A stretch of 64,000 bases of DNA. Origin: Acanthornis magna (lineage: Eukaryota > Chordata > Aves > Passeriformes > Acanthizidae). The position numbers were made by a program, and so were the translations under genes. Of the stretch, positions 39,801 to 49,410 are shown in pieces. The notes beneath the pieces were generated by a model. That model worked only from the letters and a program-made list of their open reading frames with translations. It had not been told where the DNA came from and did no database searches. Location of the stretch: assembly GCA_036785705.1 (NCBI GenBank), contig JAWUZG010000015.1, positions 5,657,001-5,721,000 on the forward strand, read 5' to 3'. Position 1 is the first letter of the stretch, and each line of letters opens with the position of its first letter.

Positions 39801-42800
39801 AGTGCAGCCAGCAGAAACATTAATGTCTTTACTAAGACTAAGTAGCCTTGGCATAGTAAAGCACTGTAGCAATGCTGAGAGGCCTTAAGACCACAGATTC
39901 CAAGTTTTTAAAAGCTCTGTGAGTTCTGATCTTCAGAGTTTGGTGTGGCCACCTTTTTATATGGTAATTCCTGGCTGAGCTGCAGCACTTCAACCAGTCA
40001 TTAAGAAACCTCATTCAGTGCTAACATGGCTCTCTGCATCCTGACTTTCAGTGGAGTAATCTATGTTTCCAAAACACTAATTTATTTCTGTAACATAGTT
40101 TCAAGGAGATATCCTCAATATTTGCCTGTCCATAATGGATCGAAGCTTATACTACCGTCAGGATCCTGTCACTGATGTGTCTCACCGACATGACCCCAGA
40201 TACCTGGGCCGTGTTCTCAGTGCAATGGTAAGAAACTTCTTCAAAAAGCTCAAATTACTAAGTATCCTCTCAAAGTAGTTAATGAAAGTAAATATGAAGA
40301 CATTTCTTTGAGAATTTTAGGCCCACTGTATGCATCAGACAATATGGGTGGTGAAACACGGACCAGAGAAACACCTCGGTGGTCATCTGATCTGAGCCTG
40401 CTGGAATTATCTCCTCTGGGGTAGTTCTGACGCTTACCACTTTGATATCTGGTAGTCAAACTGAAAACATAAGACAGGGGCGGTAAAAGTACCAGTTCCT
40501 TGGAGGTCTTTAGTCCAGCCACCCATTTGAAGTGGAACTAGAGTTATAGATCAGCTCGGCCCTGGATTTGCCAGGCTGCTTTGAAAGTCTCCAAGGAAGG
40601 AGGTTTTGTGGCCTCTGCAGGCTACCAGTCCAGAGCTGCAATACCCTCCTAATGAGAAACTTTTCTCTTTTGTCAAATATGATTTTCCCAAGCTACAGCT
40701 TTCTGCTGCTGCCTCTTGGTATATAAAAAAGGTTAGTTAGAATGCACATTCAAATGGCTGTATGCTGGTTTTACATTCCCCCCACCCTCCTTCACCAGAC
40801 AGAACTAGGCGAGTGCTCTCAACTTCTCCCTGTAGATTGTGTGCTCCAGGACCCCTGACCATCTTGATAGCCCTCCCTCCTGGGCCCTCTTTGGTGTCTC
40901 AACATCCCCTTGAACTGAGAGACCCAAAACTACAGACTGGACTCCTGGCACAGCCTGGCAATGGATAATTAAAAGGGGTTAACAGCCTCCCTCACACTTT
41001 TCCCAATGTCACCTACTGCGAGCTTTCTCTTTTTGATGAGGGAGCACTGTTGGCTCAAATTCAATATGGCGTTTGCTGCAACTCCCAGGCCCATTTCAGA
41101 CAGGTTGTAAACTCTTAATTTACCTCATCATAAATTTAGTGAATGTCTTTTCAGGTCAACGCCAATGATGACCAAGGGGTGGTGCTAGGAAACTGGAGTG
41201 GAAAGTACGAGGGTGGGAAAAATCCCAGCAGCTGGACGGGAAGTGGTGAAATCCTGCAAAGCTGGAAGAAATCAGGGTTCAAACCTGTTAAATATGGACA
41301 ATGTTGGGTTTTTGCAGCAGTATTGACTACAGGTATGTTTTCGGTCACACACTTAACTGACATTGAACAGATTCTATTAAAAGAAGCATTAATTATACTT
41401 CCTATACAAAAGTCTTTGAAGACATTACTATGCTGTATGAAACCTGCAGAAATATTGCTTTCTGACTGTGCTTTTGTCTTTATTCTTTAGTGCTTAGATG
41501 CCTGGGGATTCCCACTCGTACAATTACAAACTTCAGTTCTGCCCATGATGCAGATGGAAATCTGCGTGTGGATGAGTTTTATGATGCAGATGGAAACCAT
41601 TTGGAGAGGGGAGCTGACAGCGTATGGTAAGGCTCAATATTTAATAATAGAACTTATCAATACCTAGAGTGACTTCAGGTGGAGAGCACAGATTCTACTG
41701 ACAAATGCTTTCTCTTCTTAAAAATTGCCTTAGAAACTACTACACACACACACACACACACATAGGATCAATTAAAAAATACTACAAAATAATACTACGA
41801 GACTCAGTGTTTTCACTCTTTCTCAGTTAAACAAACAATTGTGACACTAATTACAGCAGCTAATTGAAGGCAGGGCAGGCAAAGTTACAGTTATGATGCC
41901 ACAGATGACTGAAAATTTGCAATATTGCAGTGAAGGTATCAAACAGTGAGGACTTTTCTGCCCTTGAACATTTATGTCTATTCCACAAAGCAATTTTCAG
42001 CACCTCTATACTTAATACAGTCACAGGGTCAGAGTGGAAATGGTGAGTCTCAGATAAGAAGCAGTGCAAATAAAAGCATTTGATCCATTTAACTAAGATG
42101 GCCGATGAACAGATGTGAACAGGAAGTCATAAATACATACTAGGAGCTTACTTTGTTCATTCTTGCACACAGGAATTTCCATGTCTGGAACGAAAGCTGG
42201 TTTACACGCAATGACTTGGGACCCTCATACAGTGGATGGCAAATTCTGGATGCAACTCCCCAAGAAGAAAGTGGAGGTACACAAATTTTATTTCAGGAAT
42301 AATGGTGAAAAATTAAAAAGTCAGTCACTTTTAGAGAAAAGGAAAGAAAAGTAAAAGCAATTTGTCATCCTGCTCAGAAACAGTTGCAGAAGAAAATACT
42401 TTAACTGTTGTATTAGAAAAGTTTCAGATAATCTGTGGATGCCAAAAAAGAAACTAGACTTCCAGGAGCAGTTCTTACAGCAATTCCTATATTTCCAATG
42501 TAGGTATTGAAAATTAAGTGATAATATAAAATAAATCAAGTGTCCATTCAGAATAAACACAAGATACATTGATGACTGGCCTGGTATGAGGGTCTGTGTG
42601 GATAAAGGGCTTGAATGGGACACCAGCATTGGGCAATTCAGGAGTCAGTGATAATATCTGTCCAATAATCTGCTTACTGTCAAAGACTTCATTATGCCTA
42701 AGTTCTTTCTTCTTTGATGCTGTAGGAATTTACCAGTGTGGTCCTGCCTCACGGTACGCCGTCAAAGAAGGAGAAGTAGATCTGGACTATGACTGCCCAT

Positions 42801-45800
42801 TCGTGTTTGCAGAAGTGAATGCAGACTGTATGTACTGGAATTATGACTCTGCAACTGGAAAGAAAACATTAATATTCTCCAAGTCTACAGAAATTGGTGA
42901 CTCCATCAGTACAAAGGCAGTTGGTAGAGATGATCGTGTAGATGTCACCAGAGACTATAAATATGAGGAGGGTAAGTAAAACCACTGGTTCTTCTGATTA
43001 CGTAGCTTCTTCATTCCCAAAAGCACATAAACTTTCAGTTAGGAGTCTCTTAGTGGGAAATTTTGTGCATTTATAAAGTAGGAGCAGAATTTATAACTGA
43101 TTTATTCAATTCCTACAGAAAAGGGAAGAAAAGGTACTGGATTAAAAAATTATTGCCTTTCCTTTTCTGATATGGAGTTGCTTTGTGGGACCTAAATAAA
43201 GCAAGTCCAAGAATCTCCAAATAAAGCATTCACCGTTCCATCTGCCTATTGCTGACAAGCACTGTCTGCTTAGTGAGAATTAGGCTACAGCCCAGTTATC
43301 TGTCTGCAGGATGAAAGGCCTGTTACACAAACCTTAGCTAAATCAGAACTTAGGCCCAGGAAAAGCAACTCTTTTAAAGGATTCAAGAGCACGTCAGGTT
43401 GTCAGACCTTTGGGTCTGATCACGCCCATGTTGTGTTTCTCTTTTTCCTTCGCTCATGAGCAGCTTCTGCTTTCCCTGTTAAACTGCCATTACCTCAAGC
43501 CCTGAGCCTTCTCCCCTCCTCTGGAAATGGGGAGTGAGGTGCTGGGTGCATGGCTGGCTGCCAGCCAGACTCAGCCCACCAACAGTGCCATCCGTCAGCC
43601 TTCCCTTGCTTTTCAGGCCTTTTCTGTACTAGAAAATAAGAATTCACATTCCTAAATGTTACAGCCATTAAAAGGGATAGAAATGGGAAAAACTTCAGAC
43701 TTAAGATTTTATGTTAAAAAAAATGTTATTAGAAGGGCAGTGACATTACTGACTGCAGATCCAGAAAATGAGGTATGGCTGTTGAAAGCAGAGGGTCTGT
43801 TTATCTGTAAGCACAGACACTACGTTCTGCTAGCGTGTCTCTAGCAGCCATGCAAAATAAGAGATGCATGTTAACTGTTGAGGATAATTTTCATGGTTCT
43901 CCCTGACAGGCTCTGCAAAAGAAAGAGATATTTTTAAAAAAGCCCGTAAGAAGTTAGGACTTGAGGATAAATTTGATCCTACAGCACCGACACAAGAGGA
44001 GATTGAACAGAAGCCTGACATCACAGGGAAATTCAAGGTGGCTGGCTCTTTAGAAGTTGGCAAAGATCTCAGCCTGCTTCTGGTTCTTGAAAATTTACAG
44101 TCTGATGCTAAGACTGTAAATGTAAATATGACTGCATGGAGTACTCTCTATACTAGAAGACCAGTTAATGAGATCTGGAAGGACTCCATATCTGTCACTC
44201 TGGCTCCTAAGGAAGGTAATTTTTCAAATAACTTTTAATCATAATGGTTTTATCAGTAAATGAGCATTGGAGGCTAGTCAGCTTGGGGGAAAAAGCTCTA
44301 ACAAATTGCAATCTTAAATCCCTATGTAGAAAAGGCTGAGAAAAATATTACATTGCACATACATTAACAAGGCATGTTTCACACTACCATGTCCCAAAGT
44401 ACTTTTCACATTTTGGAGAATGTTACCATTAGGAGCCTGGGATAAGAGATATATCAGCACCTCTAGAGTGAGATGAAAGATCATTGAACCACAACTGATA
44501 CTGTCTCATATTAATTTTAGGCTTCAAGTCATTAGTGAGGAGAATAAATAATATTTCATTTCTTTAATATGTAGTTTAACTCCTGAAGAGGCACAAGTAA
44601 CGTTCTTAAATTTCGGCTGTTAGACCTTTCAGAGCAATAGGGAGGAAATCAAGCCAGGCAATACAGTAGCAGTGAGTGGAGAAGGGATAACATTGAAGAA
44701 ATCTATATCTAAAGCAAACTGATAGATTTGCATGAATTAAGTTTGGCAGTGATGGCTGAAGCCCCTCCTAGTCCTAGTCACAGCATAAAGGAAAATACTA
44801 ACATTAGATTATGAAGCTCTGTGGGCTTATAAAAATGTGTACCAATTCCTTTTTTTTTTTACCCCTTCCAGAGAAACAATTTCCCATTAAGATAAAGTAT
44901 CCTGAATACCAGCAGCAGTTAACTACAGACAAAACAATCCAGGTCACAGCTTTATGTCATGTAGAAGATGGGATTCAAGTGCTCGTGCAAAGAAACATCA
45001 CCCTGGACAATCCTGATATCAACATACAGGTAAATTCCCTTTGATGTAACTGCAGTGGCAGAGAAAAGGGAAAATAAGCTCCTTATGGCCACTTTCTTCC
45101 CTAAAAGAAATGTTCTGCTCACATTTTGTCATAGTCCATCATAGCGTCTCTTCATATCTCCTCCTCTGATGCCTGAAAAGGCTCAGATAGAAAAGAACAC
45201 TGAAAACCTGGCCTCACAAGCATTTTCTTTGCACAGGTACTTGGTGAAGCAAAAGTGAATAAAGAGGTGGTTGTGGAAGTGGCATTTACCAATCCTATTG
45301 ACACGGAGGTGACAGACTGTGTGCTGCAGGTGGAAGGCAGTGGCCTGCTCCGAGGAATCCTGGAGTTACGGTAACTATGAGAAATGAGAAATGTCTCCTT
45401 TCTGCTGTTAAAGGTACAAGAGCAAGAATGTGGGCATGGATGAGCTGGCACTGGACTGTGGGATGAGACATAATTTTCTTCTTGCTGTAACTTGGGAGTC
45501 CACTCAGTGTAATATCTCATAACAAAGCACACAGCAATGAACCAGCTCTTCATCTAAGCTGGGCTTTGGCTCCATGGTTTGGGAGGTCGAATAATTGCTG
45601 TCATAATTGGACAGAACTTGTTTTCCTGCCTATCTAGCAGGACCACACAGTTCCAGCAAAAAAACAAAATCATGCTTACCCAAGCTGTAAATGTTGCTGA
45701 GGCTGTCTGTCCTGCTATAGGCCAGACAGGTTGCACCTTCTTGTGTGGATCAAAGGGCCAACAATAGGATACACGACTATTTCTGTCCATACTTACCCAA

Positions 45801-47372
45801 ATTACAACGTTTATTAACCAGGATTTTTTTTCACTTTATTAAATGGACTGCAGGTGCCAATCTGGGTAGAAGGTTGCAACTGGAAAGAAAACATTAATAT
45901 TCTTATTTCAATATTAATGTTATTAATAACATTAATATATAATTAACATTATATCAGCATTCTAAACAAATTGTATTTATATCTGGAGGGTAGAAATACA
46001 TGTGAAAAGCAGATACACCAGTCTCACCTTTGGGAACAAAGAATAGTACTGCTTAGACACAGTTGTGACCTCAGACACAGAGGGTAGGATCTCTGAAAAG
46101 CACAAACCCAAGTCAGCTCCATGCTCAGCTTTTCCAGACACAGGAGGTCACAGTTTAAGGAGGATAGTTTTTGCAGAACAGAGTAAACCATGACAAGCAG
46201 CTTTTTCCAAAATGAGAGATACACTAATTTTCAAGCTCTGCTTTCAGAACTCTACAAAATAATTATTTTAGGAGATTAATGAACAGTCAAGAAACCATTT
46301 GATGATGCTGAGATAGTGATTGAGAAAACTAGAATAAAATAGGTTCCTTTTACTATAGATACTAGGTTCCATTTATCTGCTTTGGTGATTTTGCATCTTG
46401 TCCTGCGCTTTTTCCTTCAGCATTTCATAACTGAAACAGGCTAAATTTTCAGACGGTCCCTCATTTTGTACAAACAAAAAATTGCACAAAAACTTCAACA
46501 TATCCTCACAAATGCAGTTATTTCAGGAAAATACCTGGGATATGGGAACATGCTCTAACTGAATACACAAACAAACACTAACAAACAAACAAACACAACA
46601 GCTCAAAATTGCCATTTGCACTAGAGCAATTAGGAATATTCCATCCCATAATTTAAAAGCTCCCTTGAGGGAATTTACCAGCCTCATGTTGTCTATCCCA
46701 TACAATTTTACCCTCAGGCAAGACAAGACAATATGACAGGGTAAGGGAAAAATATTAACAGGAGTTTCCAAGAATTACAAAACACACTGGTGTAAAACAT
46801 TTTAACTTCCATTCAGAATTTCCTGCTCTGTAAACACTGAGATTTTCTTGGTGCTATAATCTATTCTAATTCAGGAGTTGGTATTAACATTTTTCATGGT
46901 CTCAGATTATTCTTTTTCAATGATCCAGTGATGTGTCTTACACCCTCTGTTCTGCGTGAAGTCTTATCTCACATATTATTATGTCCCCCTTTGTGGGCTT
47001 ATCTGGGTTACTGCATAATGAATTTGTGAGAGACCTTAATGCATGGATTTGAGTCTTTAAATACTTATCAGATAGCCAAGTCACGTGTGGTCTTTGCATG
47101 ACCATCTTACTTTGAAGTGATAAAAATTCTTACTTAAGGTGAAAGACGATTACTGAAGAAACCCAAGCATGATGCATAAGACTGTTTCCAACTCATATTT
47201 TCCCTTTGTTTCTTTTTTTTTTAGCATACCACCACTGAAAGCCAGTGAGAAATCCAGTACCAAGTTTAAACTGATCCCTTCTGAGGCAGGTCCCAAACAT
47301 CTACTTGTTAATTTCTCCTGCGATAAATTTCCAGATATCAAGACCTTTAAGATGGTAAATGTGATGAACTAA
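30878..47372 (+). CDS. TGM3: TGM3-like protein-glutamine gamma-glutamyltransferase (13 exons, 688 aa)
   Basis: This is a calcium-dependent transglutaminase that forms isopeptide crosslinks between glutamine and lysine side chains. Mammalian TGM3 is a cytosolic epithelial enzyme of hair and epidermal cornification. Coding exons: 30878-30884, 38263-38430, 38738-38971, 39499-39617, 40099-40227, 41155-41332, 41491-41626, 42173-42276, 42726-42971, 43910-44215, 44872-45029, 45237-45370, 47225-47372. The sum is 2,067 nt including TAA, and all junctions are GT-AG and in frame. Domains are a beta-sandwich (about 1-137), catalytic core (about 138-460) and two beta-barrels (about 480-590 and 596-688). 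Catalytic residues are Cys269 (in KYGQCWVFA), His327 (FHVWNESW) and Asp350 (LDATPQE), with transition-state Trp233. Calcium ligands include Glu440 and Glu445. There is no signal peptide, as usual for the family. Similarity is strongest to TGM3 in the N-terminus ([17 protein letters not shown]) and in the first barrel (VNMTAW, EIWKDS). Confidence 0.93.
31483..31795 (-). mobile_element. CR1 LINE fragment
   Basis: Starts GGAATCACAGAACTGTG (inverted CR1 3' end) and continues through the landmarks ATTTAGAGGCCATCTGCTGC, TTGCTCAGGGCCCTATC and AAAAACTTCTTTCTTGTATC. Antisense to the host gene. Confidence 0.85.
34112..34215 (-). mobile_element. CR1 LINE 3'-end fragment
   Basis: AATCACAGAATCATAGAATC is the classic inverted CR1 terminal repeat, followed by TTTAGGTGGAGAAAGACCTG. 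Only about 100 bp is recognisable. Antisense to the host gene. Confidence 0.85.
38263..38430 (+). CDS. TGM3: TGM3-like exon 2
   Basis: 168 nt, residues 3-59, acceptor ctcacag and donor gtatgg. It carries the family hallmark HHT...[10 protein letters not shown] at the start of the beta-sandwich domain. Confidence 0.93.
38738..38971 (+). CDS. TGM3: TGM3-like exon 3
   Basis: 234 nt, residues 59-137. It contains the IGRYKLSV and [10 protein letters not shown] motifs that close the beta-sandwich domain. Confidence 0.93.
39499..39617 (+). CDS. TGM3: TGM3-like exon 4
   Basis: 119 nt, residues 137-176, the same length as the matching exon of the TGM6-like gene. It encodes [20 protein letters not shown] and FGWNFGQ. 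Confidence 0.93.
40099..40227 (+). CDS. TGM3: TGM3-like exon 5
   Basis: 129 nt, residues 177-219, phase 0 at both ends. It encodes [13 protein letters not shown] and YLGRVLSAM of the catalytic core. Confidence 0.93.
40480..41105 (-). mobile_element. Old CR1 LINE copy in TGM3-like intron 5
   Basis: Diverged CR1 landmarks in inverted order: GTCCAGCCACCC, TTTGCCAGGCTGC, CTCCTAATGAGAAACTTTTC, TTGATAGCCCTCCCTCCTGG, GACTGGACTCCTGGC and a GATGAGGGAGCACTG region. It fills much of intron 5 and is antisense to the gene. Confidence 0.65.
41155..41332 (+). CDS. TGM3: TGM3-like exon 6 (active-site Cys)
   Basis: 178 nt, residues 220-279. It carries calcium site 1 (NANDDQG), transition-state Trp233 and nucleophile Cys269 in KYGQCWVFA. 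Confidence 0.95.
41491..41626 (+). CDS. TGM3: TGM3-like exon 7
   Basis: 136 nt, residues 279-324. It carries calcium site 3 ([10 protein letters not shown]), where the usual serine at the seventh loop position is Arg304. Confidence 0.93.
41742..41762. repeat. (CA)n microsatellite
   Basis: About ten uninterrupted CA units in TGM3-like intron 7, likely polymorphic. Confidence 0.9.
42173..42276 (+). CDS. TGM3: TGM3-like exon 8 (catalytic His and Asp)
   Basis: 104 nt, residues 324-359. It encodes His327 in FHVWNESW and Asp350 in LDATPQE. The length is identical in the TGM6-like gene. Confidence 0.95.
42726..42971 (+). CDS. TGM3: TGM3-like exon 9
   Basis: 246 nt, residues 359-441. It encodes CGPAS, the [10 protein letters not shown] strand and STKAVG. 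It ends at calcium ligand Glu440. A 29-nt piece of this exon is copied into intron 12. Confidence 0.93.
43910..44215 (+). CDS. TGM3: TGM3-like exon 10
   Basis: 306 nt, residues 441-543. It holds calcium ligand Glu445, the flexible linker where mammalian TGM3 is proteolytically activated, and most of beta-barrel 1 (VNMTAW, EIWKDS). Confidence 0.93.
44872..45029 (+). CDS. TGM3: TGM3-like exon 11
   Basis: 158 nt, residues 543-595, finishing beta-barrel 1 ([24 protein letters not shown]). The acceptor is preceded by a T-rich tract. Confidence 0.92.
45237..45370 (+). CDS. TGM3: TGM3-like exon 12
   Basis: 134 nt, residues 596-640. It starts beta-barrel 2 and keeps the conserved family motif [11 protein letters not shown]. 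Confidence 0.93.
45875..45940. repeat. Copied exon 9 fragment plus AT palindrome in TGM3-like intron 12
   Basis: Positions 45875-45903 match 29 consecutive bases of exon 9 (42850-42878) in the same orientation. Just downstream, 45911-45923 and 45926-45938 are perfect 13-bp inverted arms around a 2-nt loop. The copy lacks exon splice sites and is not coding. Confidence 0.85.
46712..46843. repeat. Local repeat segment A (source-like copy)
   Basis: About 130 bp in intron 12, starting CCTCAGGCAAGACAAGAC, that recurs with few differences at 48979-49112, and in part inverted at 49199-49265. It may be the donor for the downstream insertion, or both may be members of an unrecognised family. Confidence 0.75.
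47225..47372 (+). CDS. TGM3: TGM3-like exon 13 and stop
   Basis: 148 nt including TAA, residues 640-688. It encodes the barrel 2 strands ([14 protein letters not shown]) and ends KMVNVMN. Confidence 0.93.
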
Positions 47373-47545
47373 CATGAAGATATACAAGGAGTGTACAAAC
47401 TGAACAAAATGTGATAAGACATCTTGTATAGAAAACAATGAGCTAATAAGCAAACCAAGTCTTCACTTCCTGTGCTAAAGGGCCACCGACATCATATCAC
47501 TGCAATTTTACATTGTGATTTTAAATAAACTGAGGAATGGTTGAT
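47373..47545 (+). terminator. TGM3: 3' UTR and polyadenylation signal of the TGM3-like gene
   Basis: AATAAA at 47524-47529 lies about 150 nt after the stop codon and is followed by T/G-rich sequence, so the 3' UTR is short. Confidence 0.8.
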
Positions 47546-47812
47546 TCTTCATTTACTGTTGCGAGTGTCCATGTTATTGAAAAGAACATTTTACCTTCTA
47601 CTTAGTGTTTGACTTTTGTCTACCTTTCTTTGGAATTAATTCCTCCTGGCTCCAGATATCTCTGCACAAACATTCATAAACTCATCCTTACATATTGAAA
47701 GCCTTATCCAGTGGATTTCCAAAGTAGTGGAACTGTGAAACTGGAATACAATGAGGATAACTTGCACAATTTATGACATTTAGCTTTGTCTCCTTTGCTA
47801 CAAACTCTGTCC

Positions 47813-47815
<3 letters not shown>

Positions 47816-47858
<43 letters not shown>
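47816..47858. repeat. Poly(T) tract, 43 bases
   Basis: An uninterrupted run of T on the plus strand about 290 bp beyond the TGM3-like poly(A) signal. Its length in the assembly is uncertain. Confidence 0.85.
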
Positions 47859-47859
<1 letters not shown>

Positions 47860-47907
47860 TAAATCACAGTGACCAAATGAGGCATAGGAAGTGTTCAGCA
47901 GGAATTT

Positions 47908-47976
47908 GGGTGGTGTCCAATTTGAGAGCCGTTCCAAACACACTGGGGTGGTAATTGCCCAGCTCAACATACATAT
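47908..47976. repeat. Local repeat segment B (source-like copy)
   Basis: It contains GTCCAATTTGAGAGCC and GGTAATTGCCCAGCTCAACA, which recur in the same order at about 49139-49198 within the composite insertion. Confidence 0.75.
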
Positions 47977-48651
47977 TTTAGCACGTTGATATTTTGCACT
48001 TGCTGAAAGTCTTCTTTGGGAAATAAAGGGAGGGTAACCTTAAGTCTGAGGCTATCTTGACTTGAGAAGAGATAGGAATTCTTCACTATAGATTATGTGT
48101 CAGGAAGTCATCTCTTAGATTCAGCTTTAGTAAATCAAAGTTAAACCCTTTATGGGAGCACTGGTGCAGGTTAAATGATGGGTTCCAGTGAGCTAGGTGT
48201 AGCCCAGTGAGTGGCTTGGTTTATAGGCAGTAACTGTGCCACAGTAAGTCAAGCTCGGACTGAAAATGACTGTGTAGGTAAAGTGAATGCAAAGCCAGGC
48301 TGCTGCTCTATTGTACTGTTGGGCCAGAAAGCAATAAAATCTGAAGTCTGTGCCCCAACTTCGACCACACATCACAGGGGACCTGTGACTTGCCATGGGG
48401 ACTTCCAGTGTTGAGGAGCGCAAGCTCCAACTGACTATAAAGTTATTTTGTACCTGTAGCCTGCAAAACTGCTTTAGAAGGGCACCTGCAGTCACCCTGG
48501 TTTCCTGCTGCCTTCACATGATGTCAGGAGACCACTCTGGACACAAAATAGGATGGGCTAGAGAGAGGCTGTGCAAGGAGCCCACAGAGGCACCTCCTCT
48601 TTTCTCCTGATGTTCCACAAGGCTTGCCAGAGCCAAGAGCTCTCATTGTGT

Positions 48652-49410
48652 AAATCACAGATTCATAAAATGGCTTAGGTTGGAAGGGACCTCAAAGATA
48701 ATCTAGTTCCAACCCCCTGGCATGGGCAGGAACACTTTTCCCTATCCCAGGTTGCCCAGAGCCCCATCCAAGCTGGCCTGGAACACTTCCAGGGATGGGG
48801 CAGACACAGTTCCTCTCAGCAACCTGTGCCAGGGCCTTGCCATGCTCACAGGGAAGAATTTTTTCCTAATATCCAATATAAACCTACTCTGTGGCCGTTT
48901 GAAGCCATTGCCCCTTGTCCTGTCACTCCACACGCTTGCAAATAGTCTCTCTCCATCTTTCTCGTAAGCTCCCTTGATCCTCAGGCAAGACAAGACAATA
49001 TGACAGGGTAAGGGAAAAATATTAACAAGAGTTTCCAAGAATTACAAAATACACTGGTGTAAAACATTTTAACTTCCATTCAGAATTTCCTGCTCTGTGT
49101 AAACACTGAGATGGTGGTGATGTCCAGTTTGGGTCCTGTCCAATTTGAGAGCCATTCAACAAACACACTGGGGTAATTGCCCAGCTCAACATACATATTG
49201 GAAGTTAAAATGTTTTACACCAGTGTATTTTGTAATTCTTGGAAATTCTTGTTAATATTTTTCCCTGAGGCAGGCCACAATTAGATCACCCAAAAGCCTT
49301 CTCTTTTCCAGGCTGAAGAAACCCAATTCCCTCAGCCTTTCCTGACAGGAGAAGTACTCCATCCCTCTGATCATCTTGGTGTCTCCTCTGGGCTACAGTA
49401 AACCACAATA
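48652..49410 (-). mobile_element. CR1 LINE copy interrupted by a composite insertion
   Basis: The first part (48652-48977) has the inverted CR1 3' end and landmarks: TTGGAAGGGACCTCAAAGAT, TTGCCCAGAGCCCCATCCAA and GCCATTGCCCCTTGTCCTGT. The element resumes at about 49270 with GCAGGCCACAATTAGATCAC and TCTTTTCCAGGCTGAAG, ending near 49410. About 290 bp of non-CR1 sequence separates the halves. Confidence 0.85.
48979..49268. repeat. Composite insertion A + B + inverted A
   Basis: Positions 48979-49112 copy segment A (46712-46843). Positions 49113-49198 copy segment B (47908-47976) with some extra bases. Positions 49199-49265 are the reverse complement of 49012-49078 with about one mismatch. The whole piece sits inside the CR1 element. 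Confidence 0.85.

Noticed and set aside
48193..48610. Short open frames in the spacer between the TGM genes as a third transglutaminase or pseudogene
   Set aside because: None of the translations contains a transglutaminase motif such as GQCW, HVWNE or FNPW.
49011..49268. Inverted repeat at 49.0-49.27 kb read as the terminal repeats of a DNA transposon
   Set aside because: The outer ends are not a matching terminal pair with a target-site duplication, and the pieces copy nearby sequence. Templated insertion explains it better.
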